A stretch of DNA of 40,606 nt from Hyphomicrobiales bacterium (GTDB lineage: Bacteria; Pseudomonadota; Alphaproteobacteria; Rhizobiales; Rhizobiaceae): NCBI GenBank assembly GCA_900474095.1, contig UCOA01000006.1, positions 1 to 40,606 of the forward strand, in the 5' to 3' direction. Positions within the stretch are counted from its first letter, which is position 1. Every line of letters begins with the position of its first letter. Under the pieces are notes generated by a model that saw only the letters and a list, made by a program, of their open reading frames with translations, did not search any database and was not told the DNA's origin. The position numbers were made by a program, and so were the translations under genes. Positions 1 to 7,502 of the stretch are shown here, piece by piece.

Positions 1-1
1 G

Positions 2-166
2 GCAATCCACGCCAAGCTCGACGAAATCATCGTGTCAATGCGTGAGACCCGGAATGAGGTCGTCGGCCTCGAACACGAACAGCCCGAGCGCATCGCGGCG
101 GAAGTCGAGCGGCTCGAACAGGAAGCGGACAAACAAAACCCTGCCCCTCGGCAGACCGATACATAG
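2..166 (+). CDS. Low-affinity iron permease family protein, C-terminal fragment
   Basis: The reading frame is open from the window edge to a TAG stop, so only the last 54 residues are present. It begins AIHAKLDEII, followed by an acidic, coiled-coil-like tail rich in Glu and Arg. That pattern (IHxKLDEIIR, then xxARNExVGLE) is what I recall from the cytoplasmic tail of the small low-affinity Fe/Cu permease family (PF04120), whose membrane segments lie upstream, outside the window. The family is thought to be an inner-membrane metal-ion permease, but its substrate is poorly proven. No neighbour on the same strand continues an operon. The assignment depends on a short tail and should be confirmed with the upstream sequence. 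Confidence 0.55.
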   Translation, partial: AIHAKLDEIIVSMRETRNEVVGLEHEQPERIAAEVERLEQEADKQNPAPRQTDT

Positions 167-435
167 CGATTGCATAGGCGCGACGCCGGCACGCTCCGGT
201 GCACCAGTCTATCGGCAAGGCGACGGCAGCGTTCATCAAGGACACAAAGAAAATCTGAACTTGACACTGGAACCTGTAGCCTCTCGGGCACCAGGCCTGC
301 TTAAACCGCTGGAAACCTGCGCCCAGCCGAAAGTCCGATAGGTCCGGCTTATGTCGGATCTGGCTGCATTGCAGCCAATCGGGTCTCCGGGCAGCACTTC
401 GGGCGCCTGCTGGATCGCTATTGGCGGGTACGCCC

Positions 436-1020
436 TCAGCTTAGATCGTGAAGATCGGTGGTGATTGCCGGGCTGATGGAAAATTCGGAGAAATTGACGG
501 TCAGGCCGCTTCGCTCCGGTGTGCAGGCGATCGGACCGACTTCATAAACCGAGGCAATCGGAAAGGGAGCAAGACGCAGCAAAGGCCAGAGCTTGCCGTC
601 GCGCGAGGCCTGGATCCGCATGGAACCCTCGGCGACCGTCACGCGGATATAGAAATCCTCAAGTTCCTTGAAGGGCTGCGACACCGACCAATCTGATTTT
701 CCGTTGGTGATCACAGTGCTCAGGAAAAGCTCACCGTCGGTGAATTCGACTCCAGTCTTTACCCAGCGATGTTCATCGATGCGGACCATCAGCCCCGCCT
801 GATCATAGAGCCTGCGGAATTCGCCCTTGATGCGGATTGCGGCGGTAAAACGATCGGCGGTGGGAAAGCCGAGAAAATGACCGCTGTCGCGCGTGAAGCC
901 GTAATAGGTCTCCCGCCAAAAATCAGTTTTTTCGTCGGTGGTCAGGGTCAGGCCGATGTCGCCCACATTCCAGTTCATAGGCACGTTCAGCCATTTTCCA
1001 TCGTTGAAATCTGCACTCAT
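436..1020 (-). CDS. DUF1349 domain protein (concanavalin-like fold)
   Basis: A 194-residue protein with the full pattern of the DUF1349 family: WLNVPMNWNV near the N terminus, a FWRETYYGF segment, the core DQAGLMVRIDEHRWVKTGVEF, and the later WSVSQPF and FYIRVTVAEGSMRIQASRDG strands. The family is predicted to adopt a beta-sandwich related to concanavalin-type lectin folds. It is often annotated as regulation of enolase protein 1, but its biochemical role is unknown. No signal peptide or membrane segment is visible, so it is probably cytoplasmic. The length is normal for the family. It is divergent from nothing obvious; the kinase at 1109-2110 lies upstream on the same strand, 88 bases away. 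Confidence 0.85.
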   Translation of the reverse strand: MSADFNDGKWLNVPMNWNVGDIGLTLTTDEKTDFWRETYYGFTRDSGHFLGFPTADRFTAAIRIKGEFRRLYDQAGLMVRIDEHRWVKTGVEFTDGELFLSTVITNGKSDWSVSQPFKELEDFYIRVTVAEGSMRIQASRDGKLWPLLRLAPFPIASVYEVGPIACTPERSGLTVNFSEFSISPAITTDLHDLS

Positions 1021-1108
1021 TCTACTTCTTCCCGTTGGCCGCGGCGATATGCATCGACTGCATTATGTCACAAACCAGAGCTTGTGCGCCTGGAGGGGAT
1101 TTGAACCA

Positions 1109-2110
1109 TCACTTTGCCAATCTCTCTCCTCTCAGTTTGAGAAGAACGACGACCCCCTCGGGCGACCAGTCGTATGTGATCGTCCCGCCGAGTTGACCGG
1201 ATACACTCCGGTTGAGCAACTTGCTTCCATAGCCCTCAGCCTCATTTGGGGGTTCTACCGCCGGCCCGCCCCGCTCGGTCCATGTCAGCGTAACCTCGTC
1301 ATCGTCGGTAGACCCTGAAAGGTCGAGAGTTCCCCTATCCACGGAAAGGGCGCCATATTTCAAAGAGTTTGTCGCAAGTTCGTGGAAGATGAGAGACAGC
1401 GCGGTTGCAGCGGCTTCCCCTACCCCCATGCGCGGTACCGCGACCCGGATACGCCCCTTGAAAGCGCCTAGATCCTCGTAAGGCGACAGCAGGACCGACA
1501 GGAGGTCGCCCAACAGGGCAGCATGTCCCTGATTGCCGGGAATCGGGCGCACAAGATCGTGGGCACGACCAAGCGCCGCCAATCGCCCTGTCAGTTCTTG
1601 CGCCATTTCCTTAGCGGTTATTGTCGATTGCGAGGTGATAGTGGTGAGGCCCATGGCAATGGCCAGCAGATTCTTGACCCGATGGCTCATTTCCCCAGCC
1701 AGCAGTTCGTTGCCTTCTTCAGCCTGCTTGCGTCCGGTAACGTCCAGAAATACCCCGAACATCTGTCCTTCGTGGAGCGCGTCATCATCGCCTAGCCCCC
1801 GTGCCGATATCCAGCGGATTTCATCTCCGACCATAATTCGGAAATCGATCTCGTAGGCTCCGACAATTCCGCGCGTCGCCGTGAATGCGGCACGCACCCG
1901 ATCTCGGTCGGCCGGGTGGATATGGGCTGAGAGGTCTTCGAATTTTACCTCGCCACTTTTGACAAGACCCCATAGTTTGAACGCCTGCTCGTCCATTGCG
2001 AACCGATCGTTGGTGACTTCCCATGACCAAAGCGCCACCCCTGCTGCGTGGATGGCTCGGCGCAGGTTTTCTGGCTTCCAGAGAGGATGGTGAGGGTCGC
2101 TAAACGGCAT
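1109..2110 (-). CDS. PAS domain HWE-family sensor histidine kinase
   Basis: A 333-residue soluble kinase. Residues about 20-125 form a PAS domain of the PAS_3 type (FRIMVGDEIRWISARG, then DVTGRKQAEE). The H-box follows as EMSHRVKNLLAIA. The N-box reads FHELATNSLKYGALS and a WTERGGP element follows. These supply the conserved His, Trp and Glu that name the HWE class, which is common in rhizobia. There is no membrane segment, so it should sense a cytoplasmic cue through the PAS domain and autophosphorylate on the H-box His. No receiver gene is adjacent; the nearest are the single-domain receivers at 5750 and 11833. HWE kinases often act on PhyR-type general stress regulators or FATGUY receivers, so a stress role is an inference. 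The ATG start has only a weak ribosome site. Confidence 0.9.
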   Translation of the reverse strand: MPFSDPHHPLWKPENLRRAIHAAGVALWSWEVTNDRFAMDEQAFKLWGLVKSGEVKFEDLSAHIHPADRDRVRAAFTATRGIVGAYEIDFRIMVGDEIRWISARGLGDDDALHEGQMFGVFLDVTGRKQAEEGNELLAGEMSHRVKNLLAIAMGLTTITSQSTITAKEMAQELTGRLAALGRAHDLVRPIPGNQGHAALLGDLLSVLLSPYEDLGAFKGRIRVAVPRMGVGEAAATALSLIFHELATNSLKYGALSVDRGTLDLSGSTDDDEVTLTWTERGGPAVEPPNEAEGYGSKLLNRSVSGQLGGTITYDWSPEGVVVLLKLRGERLAK

Positions 2111-2742
2111 CGGGGCAATTCCAGCAAAATGTGGCTCATTTACTACCGAGCTCGAGAAGTCCCTACTTTCTTTGGTTTGCGGTAAAACGACGACATCAAG
2201 TTTAATGATGTTCTGTGACGTCGAACGGCGAACCGTAGCGCTTTCAAAACGTTACCCTAGGCAATTTGTTGCTACAAGAGCCGGCCGGCCAAACCACTGG
2301 TTACGCCTCCGTCGGTCAGCGATGTCCCTTCTGTTGTTATCCAAGACATCAGTGGTTTCGTGTCTGTCCCATTCGGTTTCCGTGGCCATGCATCGCCACC
2401 ATAACCTTTAGTGCCACTTTGCTCTCTTGGCAACGCCCAGCTTGTCGGCTGAAAAGGTATTCGGGCCGTTCTCGGTCACCGACACAGCGCCGGCTGTCAT
2501 CAGCCTGAATGGCGAGATTGACGTGGGCGCTTAGAGCGGGACATGACAGCACATTTCAGGGTGTGGAACCCGTTATCTTTCAAATTGGCGGCTTGGCATG
2601 CGGATCCGCCATGATGAAATCGAAGCTGTGTGGCTGCACGTTGCCGAAGGGCCATTTGTCTTGGAACAAGCCCTCCGCAAATATCCGCGACAACCGTCTG
2701 CATTATGCTGCCACCCTTTCATTCCGGCAGGATCGCTCGCTG
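2111..2742 (+). other. Gene-poor stretch
   Basis: No convincing complete gene on either strand. The open frames here lack ribosome sites and family patterns. One short piece resembling the start of a secreted protein is listed separately at 2425-2534. Confidence 0.5.
2425..2534 (+). pseudogene. Possible fragment of a secreted protein N terminus
   Basis: A short frame reads ALLATPSLSAEKVFGPFSV and then ISLNGEIDVGA before a TAG stop. The first part looks like the end of a signal peptide. The GEI(D/R)V turn resembles the first strand of ClpP-like periplasmic proteins (COG3904 type), as I remember them. There is no start codon with a ribosome site, and the frame ends where the domain would begin. 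It is best read as a remnant, with low certainty. Confidence 0.22.
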
Positions 2743-2767
2743 GGAACAGATGTCGCTAATATACGTT
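2743..2767 (+). promoter_or_regulatory. EcfG-type general stress promoter for the DUF982 gene
   Basis: GGAAC at 2743-2747 and CGTT at 2764-2767 with a 16-base spacer exactly match the known alphaproteobacterial EcfG consensus (GGAAC-N16/17-CGTT). The -10 element ends 27 bases before the start codon of the DUF982 gene. This is the best match in the window. Confidence 0.7.
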
Positions 2768-2794
2768 TGTGGGAGCCTGACTACGGAGGACGCC

Positions 2795-3034
2795 ATGATC
2801 AGAATCTGGGATGCAAACGTTGAGTTGAAGATAGATGAGCGTTTTCACGTCATCAGGAGTGCTCGAGAGGCGGTCGCATTCCTGAAGACACATTGGCCCG
2901 AGACAAAGAGCGCGAGTTACGCAAGAGCTCGAAAGGCATGCCTGGACGCGGCGAAGGGGATTGTCCCGAGCGCGGAAGCGCGTGTTGCGTTTGAGGCTGC
3001 GGCGAAGGAGGCTGGCATTCTGCGGCAAAATTGA
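2795..3034 (+). CDS. DUF982 domain protein
   Basis: A 79-residue protein of the DUF982 family, which is abundant in rhizobia and of unknown function. Family marks are visible: a beta-rich start (IRIWDANVELKI), then VIRSAREAVAFLKTHWPE, then a Tyr-Ala-rich helix ending in ARKACLDAAKG, and a final helix with VAFEAAAKEAGI. The ATG at 2795 is chosen because ACGGAGGA precedes it by four bases; a longer frame upstream has no ribosome site. It is monocistronic. The promoter just upstream matches the EcfG consensus, so it is probably induced by general stress. No partner or substrate can be inferred. Confidence 0.85.
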   Translation: MIRIWDANVELKIDERFHVIRSAREAVAFLKTHWPETKSASYARARKACLDAAKGIVPSAEARVAFEAAAKEAGILRQN

Positions 3035-3197
3035 TGTCGCTCCGTTCGAGGTGTGAAACTGGACCATGCCGCCTCCCCTTCCTTGGCCGGCCGGGCGCAT
3101 CTCGTACACCAATAATGCAAGGGAAAGTGGCTTCGAGCAGTTCTCGGTGTAGTGGTCCTGGACGACGATCCTTCTTTTCCGATGCCGGTTTGGACGT

Positions 3198-4088
3198 TTA
3201 CGTCAGACTGGTCCCGCCTTCGAGGATTTGTGCTAGGCGCTTAGCATTTTTTATTGCGTAACCATCTCGGTCGTTGTTGAAATAAATCCACGTCGTTTTT
3301 GCTCCGCTCTTCTGTACGCGATTTGCCCAGACCAACAACTCCGCGTCGCTATAATCGTGGCGATACCATTGTTTGATGCCGTGAAAGCGCACATAAACAT
3401 CGTCTGCGGTGCGCACCAGTTCATCGGGCAAGCGCGGGCCACTGCAAGAACAGAAAATCGCTCCGGCAGCTTTGAAAGCAGCGAACACGTCATCGTTCCA
3501 CCAGCTCTTGTGGCGAAACTCCACCACATTCCGGGATCGGGTGTCCAGCTGCGACAAAATAAGTTGCAACATTTCTGGCTCGTAGCGAACGCTGGGTGGT
3601 AATTGGAAAAGGAAACAGCCCATTTGGGGCCCCAGCAGGTCAGCGATATAACCAAAATCCTCTATCAAATCTGCCGTTTTCTGGAACCGCTTTACATGGG
3701 TGATGAGTTCGCAAACCTTAATCGTGTATACGAAACTTCGTTTTGCTTGGCGCAGCCACGTTTTGACAGCAGCGATCGTCGGCCAGGAATAGAACGGAGC
3801 GTTGAGTTCGACTGTTTGGAAGTTGGCTTGATAGATTTGGAACCACTGGTTTGAGGGAGTATCCGTGGGATAGAATTTTCCCTTCCAATGCCAATAATAC
3901 CATCCTGAACAGCCTATATAAATTCGGCCTGATATTTCATCAGGGTGACAGCGGGTGTTCTGATCAGCGTCGATCCGGGCCTGGTGCATTTTCTCCGCTC
4001 GGGAGACATTCGCTTCACGTTGCTTTTGACGGCGTTCGGCGCGACGGGCACGTTGGGCCATTATGTCTTCCGGAGAGCGGTCTGCCAT
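3198..4088 (-). CDS. DUF72 domain protein
   Basis: About 296 residues. After a basic, Gln/Arg-rich N-terminal helix (residues 1-45) comes the DUF72 TIM-barrel-like domain: IYIGCSGWYYWHWKGKFYP, then FQTVELNAPFYSWP, FVYTIKVCELITH, GCFLFQLPPS, NVVEFRHKSWW, DDVYVRFHG and WIYFNNDRDGYAIKNA. These are the family's hallmark strands, but its reaction is unproven. The ATG at 4088 is preferred because GGAGGG lies at the right distance upstream. The frame stays open further upstream but overlaps the CsbD gene, so that extension is rejected. GC content looks lower than in the neighbouring genes, which may indicate transfer. No EcfG site was found for this gene. Confidence 0.85.
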   Translation of the reverse strand: MADRSPEDIMAQRARRAERRQKQREANVSRAEKMHQARIDADQNTRCHPDEISGRIYIGCSGWYYWHWKGKFYPTDTPSNQWFQIYQANFQTVELNAPFYSWPTIAAVKTWLRQAKRSFVYTIKVCELITHVKRFQKTADLIEDFGYIADLLGPQMGCFLFQLPPSVRYEPEMLQLILSQLDTRSRNVVEFRHKSWWNDDVFAAFKAAGAIFCSCSGPRLPDELVRTADDVYVRFHGIKQWYRHDYSDAELLVWANRVQKSGAKTTWIYFNNDRDGYAIKNAKRLAQILEGGTSLT

Positions 4089-4146
4089 GCTAGCCGCCCT
4101 CCAAGTCTGCTCGATTAAAACGGTCAGGAACCGATGACCACGCCCA

Positions 4147-4166
4147 AACCCCGCCGAAGCGGGGTT
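4147..4166 (-). terminator. Hairpin terminator after the CsbD gene
   Basis: A perfect 8-base stem, AACCCCGC and GCGGGGTT, encloses a four-base loop that reads TTCG on the minus strand. It lies just 3' of the CsbD stop and before the DUF72 start. The following T run is short (GGGGTTT). It should separate the CsbD and DUF72 transcripts. Confidence 0.6.
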
Positions 4167-4179
4167 CGTTTCTGGGCCA

Positions 4180-4386
4180 TCAGTTCCATTTCTGGCGATT
4201 GCACCAGTCATCGACGTCGGCTTGGACGCGGTCCTTTTCGATGCCATAACGCTCCTGGATCGTGCCTTCCAGCTGATCGCGCTTGCCGGCGATGCGGTCA
4301 AGATCGTCGTCGGTCAACTTGCCCCACTGCTCCTTGACCTTACCTTTGAATTGCTTCCAGTTCCCTTCAACACGGTTCCAATCCAT
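4180..4386 (-). CDS. CsbD family stress protein
   Basis: A 68-residue CsbD-like protein. It has the typical start MDWNRVEGNWKQFKGKVKEQWGKL and the repeat DDDLDRIAGKRDQLEGTIQERYG, ending in VDDWCNRQ. The family is small, hydrophilic, probably helical and cytoplasmic, and is induced by stress in many bacteria; its mechanism is unknown. The start is the ATG at 4386, with GGAGGAAACG upstream. An upstream extension of the frame has no ribosome site. A near-consensus EcfG promoter lies 35 bases upstream of the start, and a hairpin terminator follows, so it is a single-gene unit. It is divergent from the PRC-barrel pseudogene, a pairing that suggests a shared stress locus. Confidence 0.92.
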   Translation of the reverse strand: MDWNRVEGNWKQFKGKVKEQWGKLTDDDLDRIAGKRDQLEGTIQERYGIEKDRVQADVDDWCNRQKWN

Positions 4387-4421
4387 CTTCGTTTCCTCCG
4401 ATTGCTGCGGACTATAGACGA

Positions 4422-4446
4422 AACTTTTGAGAGCCGAGTTGGTTCG
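4422..4446 (-). promoter_or_regulatory. Near-consensus EcfG promoter for the CsbD gene
   Basis: On the minus strand CGAAC, a 16-base spacer and AGTT end 35 bases before the CsbD start. The -35 has one mismatch (C for the first G). The -10 AGTT is the variant used by four other sites in this window. Confidence 0.4.
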
Positions 4447-4814
4447 AATATCACTGACAAAAAGTTCTGAGCTTGGGGCAGCGAAAACCCGAGACGACGT
4501 TATTTCCACCGACAACGTGGTAGGGACAACTGTCTACGACCGCAACAGCAATCACACTGGATCCATCGAGATTGAAAAGCGGGGTGGCCGTGTTGCCTAC
4601 GCCGTGATGAGTTCGGCGGCTTCTTGGGTCTCGGCGACGATTATTACCCTCTTCCGTTGAACATGCTCGACTACAATACGGATTCGGCGGCTTCCAGGTG
4701 ACCATCACCAAGGAGCAGCTTGAAAGTGCATTCACAGAACTCAGGCACTCAGCCACGGACATCTTGCGGATGAAACTGCCTCACGAAAACAGCTTCGCAT
4801 TTCGGCTGCCGTGA
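4427..4814 (+). pseudogene. PRC-barrel domain protein, frameshifted
   Basis: The pieces form a PRC-barrel protein across frames: STDNVVGTTVYDRNSNHTGSI, KRGGRVAYAVMS, then in the next frame GGFLGLGDDYYPLPLNMLDY, and in the third frame GGFQVTITKEQLESA. A normal family member has these in one frame. Single-base losses at about 4611 and 4682 break it. Both fall where TTC-GGC-GGC is expected and only TCGGCGGC is left. About three residues also seem to be missing between GSIE and IEKRGG. There is no good start codon. PRC-barrel proteins of this type are small soluble stress or photosynthesis-related proteins in rhizobia. Sequencing error at the same motif twice cannot be excluded. Confidence 0.75.
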
Positions 4815-5284
4815 CCAAGGTGGAGTTTCTTGGTGGAGTGATTGAAACGCAGAGCCCAAAAATCCGGGAACTCGACTACGGGTGCGATGTCCCCCCATTC
4901 GCCGAACTCATCGCCTCGGTCGCATCAATCATCCTTCCGACCTCAAACCGCATCATCTGGCGCGGCGGACCGGATCGACTGAAATCAAGCTGTTCTCGCA
5001 GCTGTTTCAGTTCCTCAAGCCCGGCGAGCTTCTGGAAGATGGCGGGGACGGTGGCTTCTATGCGCAGTCCTGGAGAATGGCTCGGGCGGAAAGCTTCGCA
5101 CTGGACACCGCATCCACCGAGAGAGTTGCCAGGTGACTGCCGCGTGAAAGGTCTCCAACTCACCGAACGTGGCAAGCAGCGCAACGCGAAGAAGCAATGA
5201 GGCTTCGGCCTCCGGCGTTGTTCCCCACAGTCACGGCATCCAGCCGTGACTGGCAGGCGAAGGGAAGATTTCTCGCACCGTGCT
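4815..5284 (+). other. Gene-poor stretch with one hairpin
   Basis: No recognisable gene. The open frames on both strands (for example 4876-5349 minus) have no family pattern or ribosome site. A perfect hairpin lies at 5228-5252. Sequence from about 5264 onward belongs to a segment that is repeated near 17668. Confidence 0.5.
5228..5252. repeat. Perfect 10-base inverted repeat
   Basis: CAGTCACGGC and GCCGTGACTG flank a five-base loop. There is no T run on either side, so it may be a leader hairpin, a protein site or a weak terminator. It sits about 85 bases before the DUF6894 start. Confidence 0.6.
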
Positions 5285-5309
5285 GAAACCTTATCTCCTT
5301 CATGCGGTT
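5285..5309 (+). promoter_or_regulatory. Degenerate EcfG-like promoter for the DUF6894 gene
   Basis: GAAAC, a 16-base spacer and GGTT end 26 bases before the start codon. The duplicated copy has GGAAT-N16-GGTT at 17687-17711. Each copy differs from GGAAC at a different base, so the ancestor may have carried the full -35. This is inference. Confidence 0.3.
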
Positions 5310-5335
5310 GTGCGGGGAGTCCGAGGAGCGCAGCC

Positions 5336-5575
5336 ATGTGTAGTTTCAAGTTTCGGTTCAGGGATCAGGACGGCGATGTGGCAAGTGATGAGAGCTATGA
5401 ATTTTCAGATCTGTTCGCCGCCATTGCGGAAGCCAAGCGCGTCCTCGGCGAGATGGCCCTGGAGGGGCTTCCCGGTCCGTCGGACGAAGCCTCGGCCGTC
5501 GAGGTTCTCAACGCTGATGGCTTTCCGGTGGCACGCGTCGGGCTGACAATAAGTGTGGACCTCTTTGCTACATGA
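5336..5575 (+). CDS. DUF6894 family small protein
   Basis: A 79-residue protein with the layout of the rhizobial DUF6894 family. A beta start (FKFRFRDQDGDVASDESYEFSDL) is followed by an Ala-rich helix (FAAIAEAKRVLGEMALEGLPG), then AVEVLNADGFPVARVGLTISVDL. Family members are small, probably cytoplasmic, and of unknown function. The ATG at 5336 has GAGGAGCGCAGCC upstream; the longer frame upstream has no ribosome site. A decayed copy of the same gene lies at 17738-17826. A weak EcfG-like element lies upstream. It is followed by a receiver-protein gene after 174 bases, with a separate start signal. Confidence 0.8.
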   Translation: MCSFKFRFRDQDGDVASDESYEFSDLFAAIAEAKRVLGEMALEGLPGPSDEASAVEVLNADGFPVARVGLTISVDLFAT

Positions 5576-5749
5576 GGTCGACAAACCCAAAACGCAACAC
5601 GCCGTCATAAGACCACGATTGTCGTTATTGTGGCTGGCGGCTGCGAGCTGGCTCGACGGGGTGCAAGGTGTCTTTGTTTAATTACGGCTGCCTAATTTAG
5701 GTGTAAACTTGATTATCGGCGTTGGCAGCGTCTCCACGAGGAACGCGAA

Positions 5750-6142
5750 GTGAACGTCACCCAATCCAACAGAATTTTGATTCTTGAAGACGAGCCCCTT
5801 ATCGCGCTCGATCTCGATTATATGCTGGAGAACGCAGGATTTAAAACGATGGTTTGCATTACTTTTGCCGAGGCGATGGAATGGCTGGCGGCGCGAAATC
5901 CTCGAGCGGCAATTCTAGACATTCAGTTGAAAGACGGACCATCCACAGCCGTAGCTTCACTGCTACATAACCGCAGCGTTCCATTTCTTGTCTGTTCTGG
6001 CGCAGGAAAGCTTGATGCTCCTAAAATTTTCTCCAGTGGCACGTGGCTCTCAAAGCCAAGCGATGACGCCTCCGTATTGAACGCCATACACGGGGCCATA
6101 CAAGCATTGGATTTCAACGAGCATTTGGAGCGTCAGGCCTGA
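5750..6142 (+). CDS. Single-domain response regulator (receiver only)
   Basis: A 130-residue receiver domain with no output domain. It shows the acidic pair in ILILEDEPLIALDL, the phosphoacceptor Asp in AAILDIQLKDG, a Ser in VPFLVCSGAG and the conserved Lys in WLSKPSDD. The PFLVCSGAG stretch sits where FATGUY-class receivers have PFxFATGxG, so this is a divergent relative of that class, known from stress phosphorelays in Sphingomonas and rhizobia. The start is GTG at 5750, with AGGAACGCGAA upstream. The stop overlaps the next small frame (CTGA), suggesting translational coupling. The likely phosphodonor is an HWE kinase elsewhere; the nearest are at 1109-2110 and 7503-11876. Confidence 0.88.
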   Translation: MNVTQSNRILILEDEPLIALDLDYMLENAGFKTMVCITFAEAMEWLAARNPRAAILDIQLKDGPSTAVASLLHNRSVPFLVCSGAGKLDAPKIFSSGTWLSKPSDDASVLNAIHGAIQALDFNEHLERQA

Positions 6143-6321
6143 CTCAATCCGACAAGGCGCAGCGGCGACCGAAAGGAGCATCTCCCCGGGGAGACTTCGA
6201 AGTGGCCAAGGCATTCGCCAACCGTTCCGAGGAAGTGCGAATTGCGGCAGACAGAAAGAAGACAGACGCGTTGAGAGAGGCGCGGCTCAAAAGGATGGTC
6301 GGAAAGTCTGTCGTCCCCTAG
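6139..6321 (+). CDS. Small charged helical protein, KT-x-ALR motif family
   Basis: About 60 residues, read as QSDKAQRRPKGASPRGDFE, a helix with AFANRSEEVRIAADRKKTDALREARLKR, and a short tail to a TAG stop. It is closely similar to the minus-strand gene at 17876-18055 (RPRGPSPKGDFEQSK, ADRIKTQALRAALL) and more distantly to 12334-12528 (RRRKTEALRAMRL). Three similar genes in one window argue that this frame is real. The start is uncertain: a CTG overlaps the stop of the upstream receiver gene, and no ATG is available. Function is unknown. The position right behind a response regulator suggests a link to signalling, by inference only. Confidence 0.55.
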   Translation: MTQSDKAQRRPKGASPRGDFEVAKAFANRSEEVRIAADRKKTDALREARLKRMVGKSVVP

Positions 6322-6456
6322 GCGGTCTGTCGGCGTGCGATAATGCGTCACGGCTCAAACGCGACGCCGCAAAGCGTCTTCTCCCGTACTGTCCTTAACC
6401 GCGCATAGACTTCATTAAGTCCAGCGCAAATTTTGTTACTCGTCAAGGAGGCTTCT

Positions 6457-6531
6457 ATGCCGCACGCTTATGCCTTCCAATCGCATGGAATAACAAGTGA
6501 TGAACTGGCCATGCTCCAAGGCGCGCCGTAA
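6457..6531 (+). pseudogene. Short frame with strong ribosome site, possibly truncated gene
   Basis: An ATG at 6457 follows a perfect AAGGAGG. The frame gives 24 residues starting MPHAYAFQSHGITSDELAMLQ and then stops. A second frame just downstream continues as RRNGARIATAK. That pairing looks like one small protein broken by a frameshift. I do not recognise the family with certainty. Confidence 0.3.
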
Positions 6532-6723
6532 TGGAGCGCGCATCGCCACCGCAAAGGTTCCCGCCGCGCGGCAGCCATCCGGCAGCAACAACGGGTCCAA
6601 CACTGAAATCCCAAGCCCGGGCAAGGAGACCACGGATAGGGCCAAGCGCCAGCCCCAATGGCTCGCTCTTTGATGCCCGTTGGTCAACACAAGAAAGAGT
6701 CGAGAAAAATTGCAGAAAAGTCG

Positions 6724-6748
6724 GGAACCGAACCCCAAAAACATGGTT
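6724..6748 (+). promoter_or_regulatory. EcfG-type promoter for the KGG stress gene
   Basis: GGAAC at 6724-6728, 16 bases, then GGTT at 6745-6748. It ends 48 bases before the KGG start codon. Confidence 0.5.
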
Positions 6749-6796
6749 AGCCCCCGTCGCCACAAGACGACGAACAAACTGAAGAGGAGACACCAG

Positions 6797-7033
6797 ATGC
6801 CTAACCAGCAAACGGGCAACCGCGACCAAGGCCAAGGCAAGCGCGGCCAACAGTCCGGCAATACTTCCAAGCGTGGCTTTGCCTCGATGGATGACGACAA
6901 GCAGCGCGAAGCCGCCTCCAAGGGCGGCGAAGCATCAAGTGGAAACTTCAAGAACGATCCGGAGCGGGCCTCTGAGGCCGGCAAGAAGGGCGGACAGTCC
7001 TCCGGTGGCAGCGACCGCGGCGGTCGTTCGTAG
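6797..7033 (+). CDS. KGG-motif general stress protein
   Basis: A 78-residue, very hydrophilic protein rich in Gly, Ser, Gln and Lys. It has the KGG family pattern: KRGFASMDDDKQREAASKGGEASSGNF and EAGKKGGQSSGG. These small proteins (like E. coli YciG) are stress-induced and probably disordered; their role is unknown. The ATG at 6797 has GAGGAGACACCAG upstream; the longer frame starting at 6680 has no ribosome site and no family match. An EcfG-type promoter lies upstream and a strong hairpin lies just downstream, so the gene forms its own unit. It sits with DUF892 and CsbD genes that are commonly co-regulated with it. Confidence 0.9.
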   Translation: MPNQQTGNRDQGQGKRGQQSGNTSKRGFASMDDDKQREAASKGGEASSGNFKNDPERASEAGKKGGQSSGGSDRGGRS

Positions 7034-7051
7034 TAGATTCATCTTTGCAAT

Positions 7052-7075
7052 CTGGGAGGCCGAATGGCCTCCCAG
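7052..7075 (+). terminator. Hairpin after the KGG gene
   Basis: CTGGGAGGCC and GGCCTCCCAG form a perfect 10-base stem around a GAAT loop, 18 bases after the stop. There is no downstream T run, so termination may be weak or bidirectional. Confidence 0.55.
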
Positions 7076-7502
7076 CGATATCGCCGCTCTTCAATTGGTG
7101 AGACGCGCCGCGCTGGTCCGTTCGGCCCCCCAGGGCGCCTCCGACCTCGCCTCACGGGATGGTGGAGCATAGAGCAGTGCCAGTCTAGTTTGCCCGGGCG
7201 TGTGTGTCTGGCTCGGCTTCGATCCTTCTGATGCGCTGGCTGATCATGGTCATTCGATCCATGCTACGCAGATCCCATGCTCATCCGGTTCACCTGGAAC
7301 GATTACCGGCAGCACCGGCAAAGAGCGCAACTTCTGGCGTTTTCAACTCCGACCAATGGTAAACGTGCGGTTCGAAGGAGATCTTTACCACGGCCGATGC
7401 GGAGCGGCTTTCGTTGCGATGCGACGACATCTGTGCAACGCTCAGCAAACGTGCGGGCTGTCGTCGCCAATCGCGACTGTGCATCTTTCAACAGGCGTTC
7501 TC
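7076..7502 (+). other. Leader region before the hybrid kinase
   Basis: The plus-strand frame of the kinase is open here, but it has no CheB-like residues, ribosome site or family pattern. I treat it as non-coding leader sequence. No clear promoter was found. Confidence 0.45.

Larger units (their letters stand above)
5264..5655 (+). repeat. Segment duplicated at 17668-17915 (copy 1, intact gene)
   Basis: The leader, the DUF6894 gene and about 80 bases downstream reappear at 17668-17915. Shared strings include TTCATGCGGTTGTGCGG, TCCGAGGAGCGCAGCCAT, GTCGGGCTGACAAT and ACGCCGTC. Copy 1 retains an intact gene; copy 2 has lost the start codon and about 150 internal bases. Confidence 0.75.

Noticed and set aside
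362-376. Short palindrome with one central base (GGCTGCA arms)
   Set aside because: No T run or nearby stop; it is too short to call a terminator or operator.
4089-4301. Longer N terminus for the DUF72 protein
   Set aside because: It would overlap the CsbD gene and its terminator; the ATG at 4088 has a good ribosome site.
6436-6984. Minus-strand frame of 182 residues opposite the KGG gene
   Set aside because: It is a shadow of the Gly/Ser-rich KGG gene and has no family pattern.
7200-7502. Longer N terminus for the hybrid kinase
   Set aside because: The extra 101 residues show no domain, and the CheB domain begins soon after the ATG at 7503.
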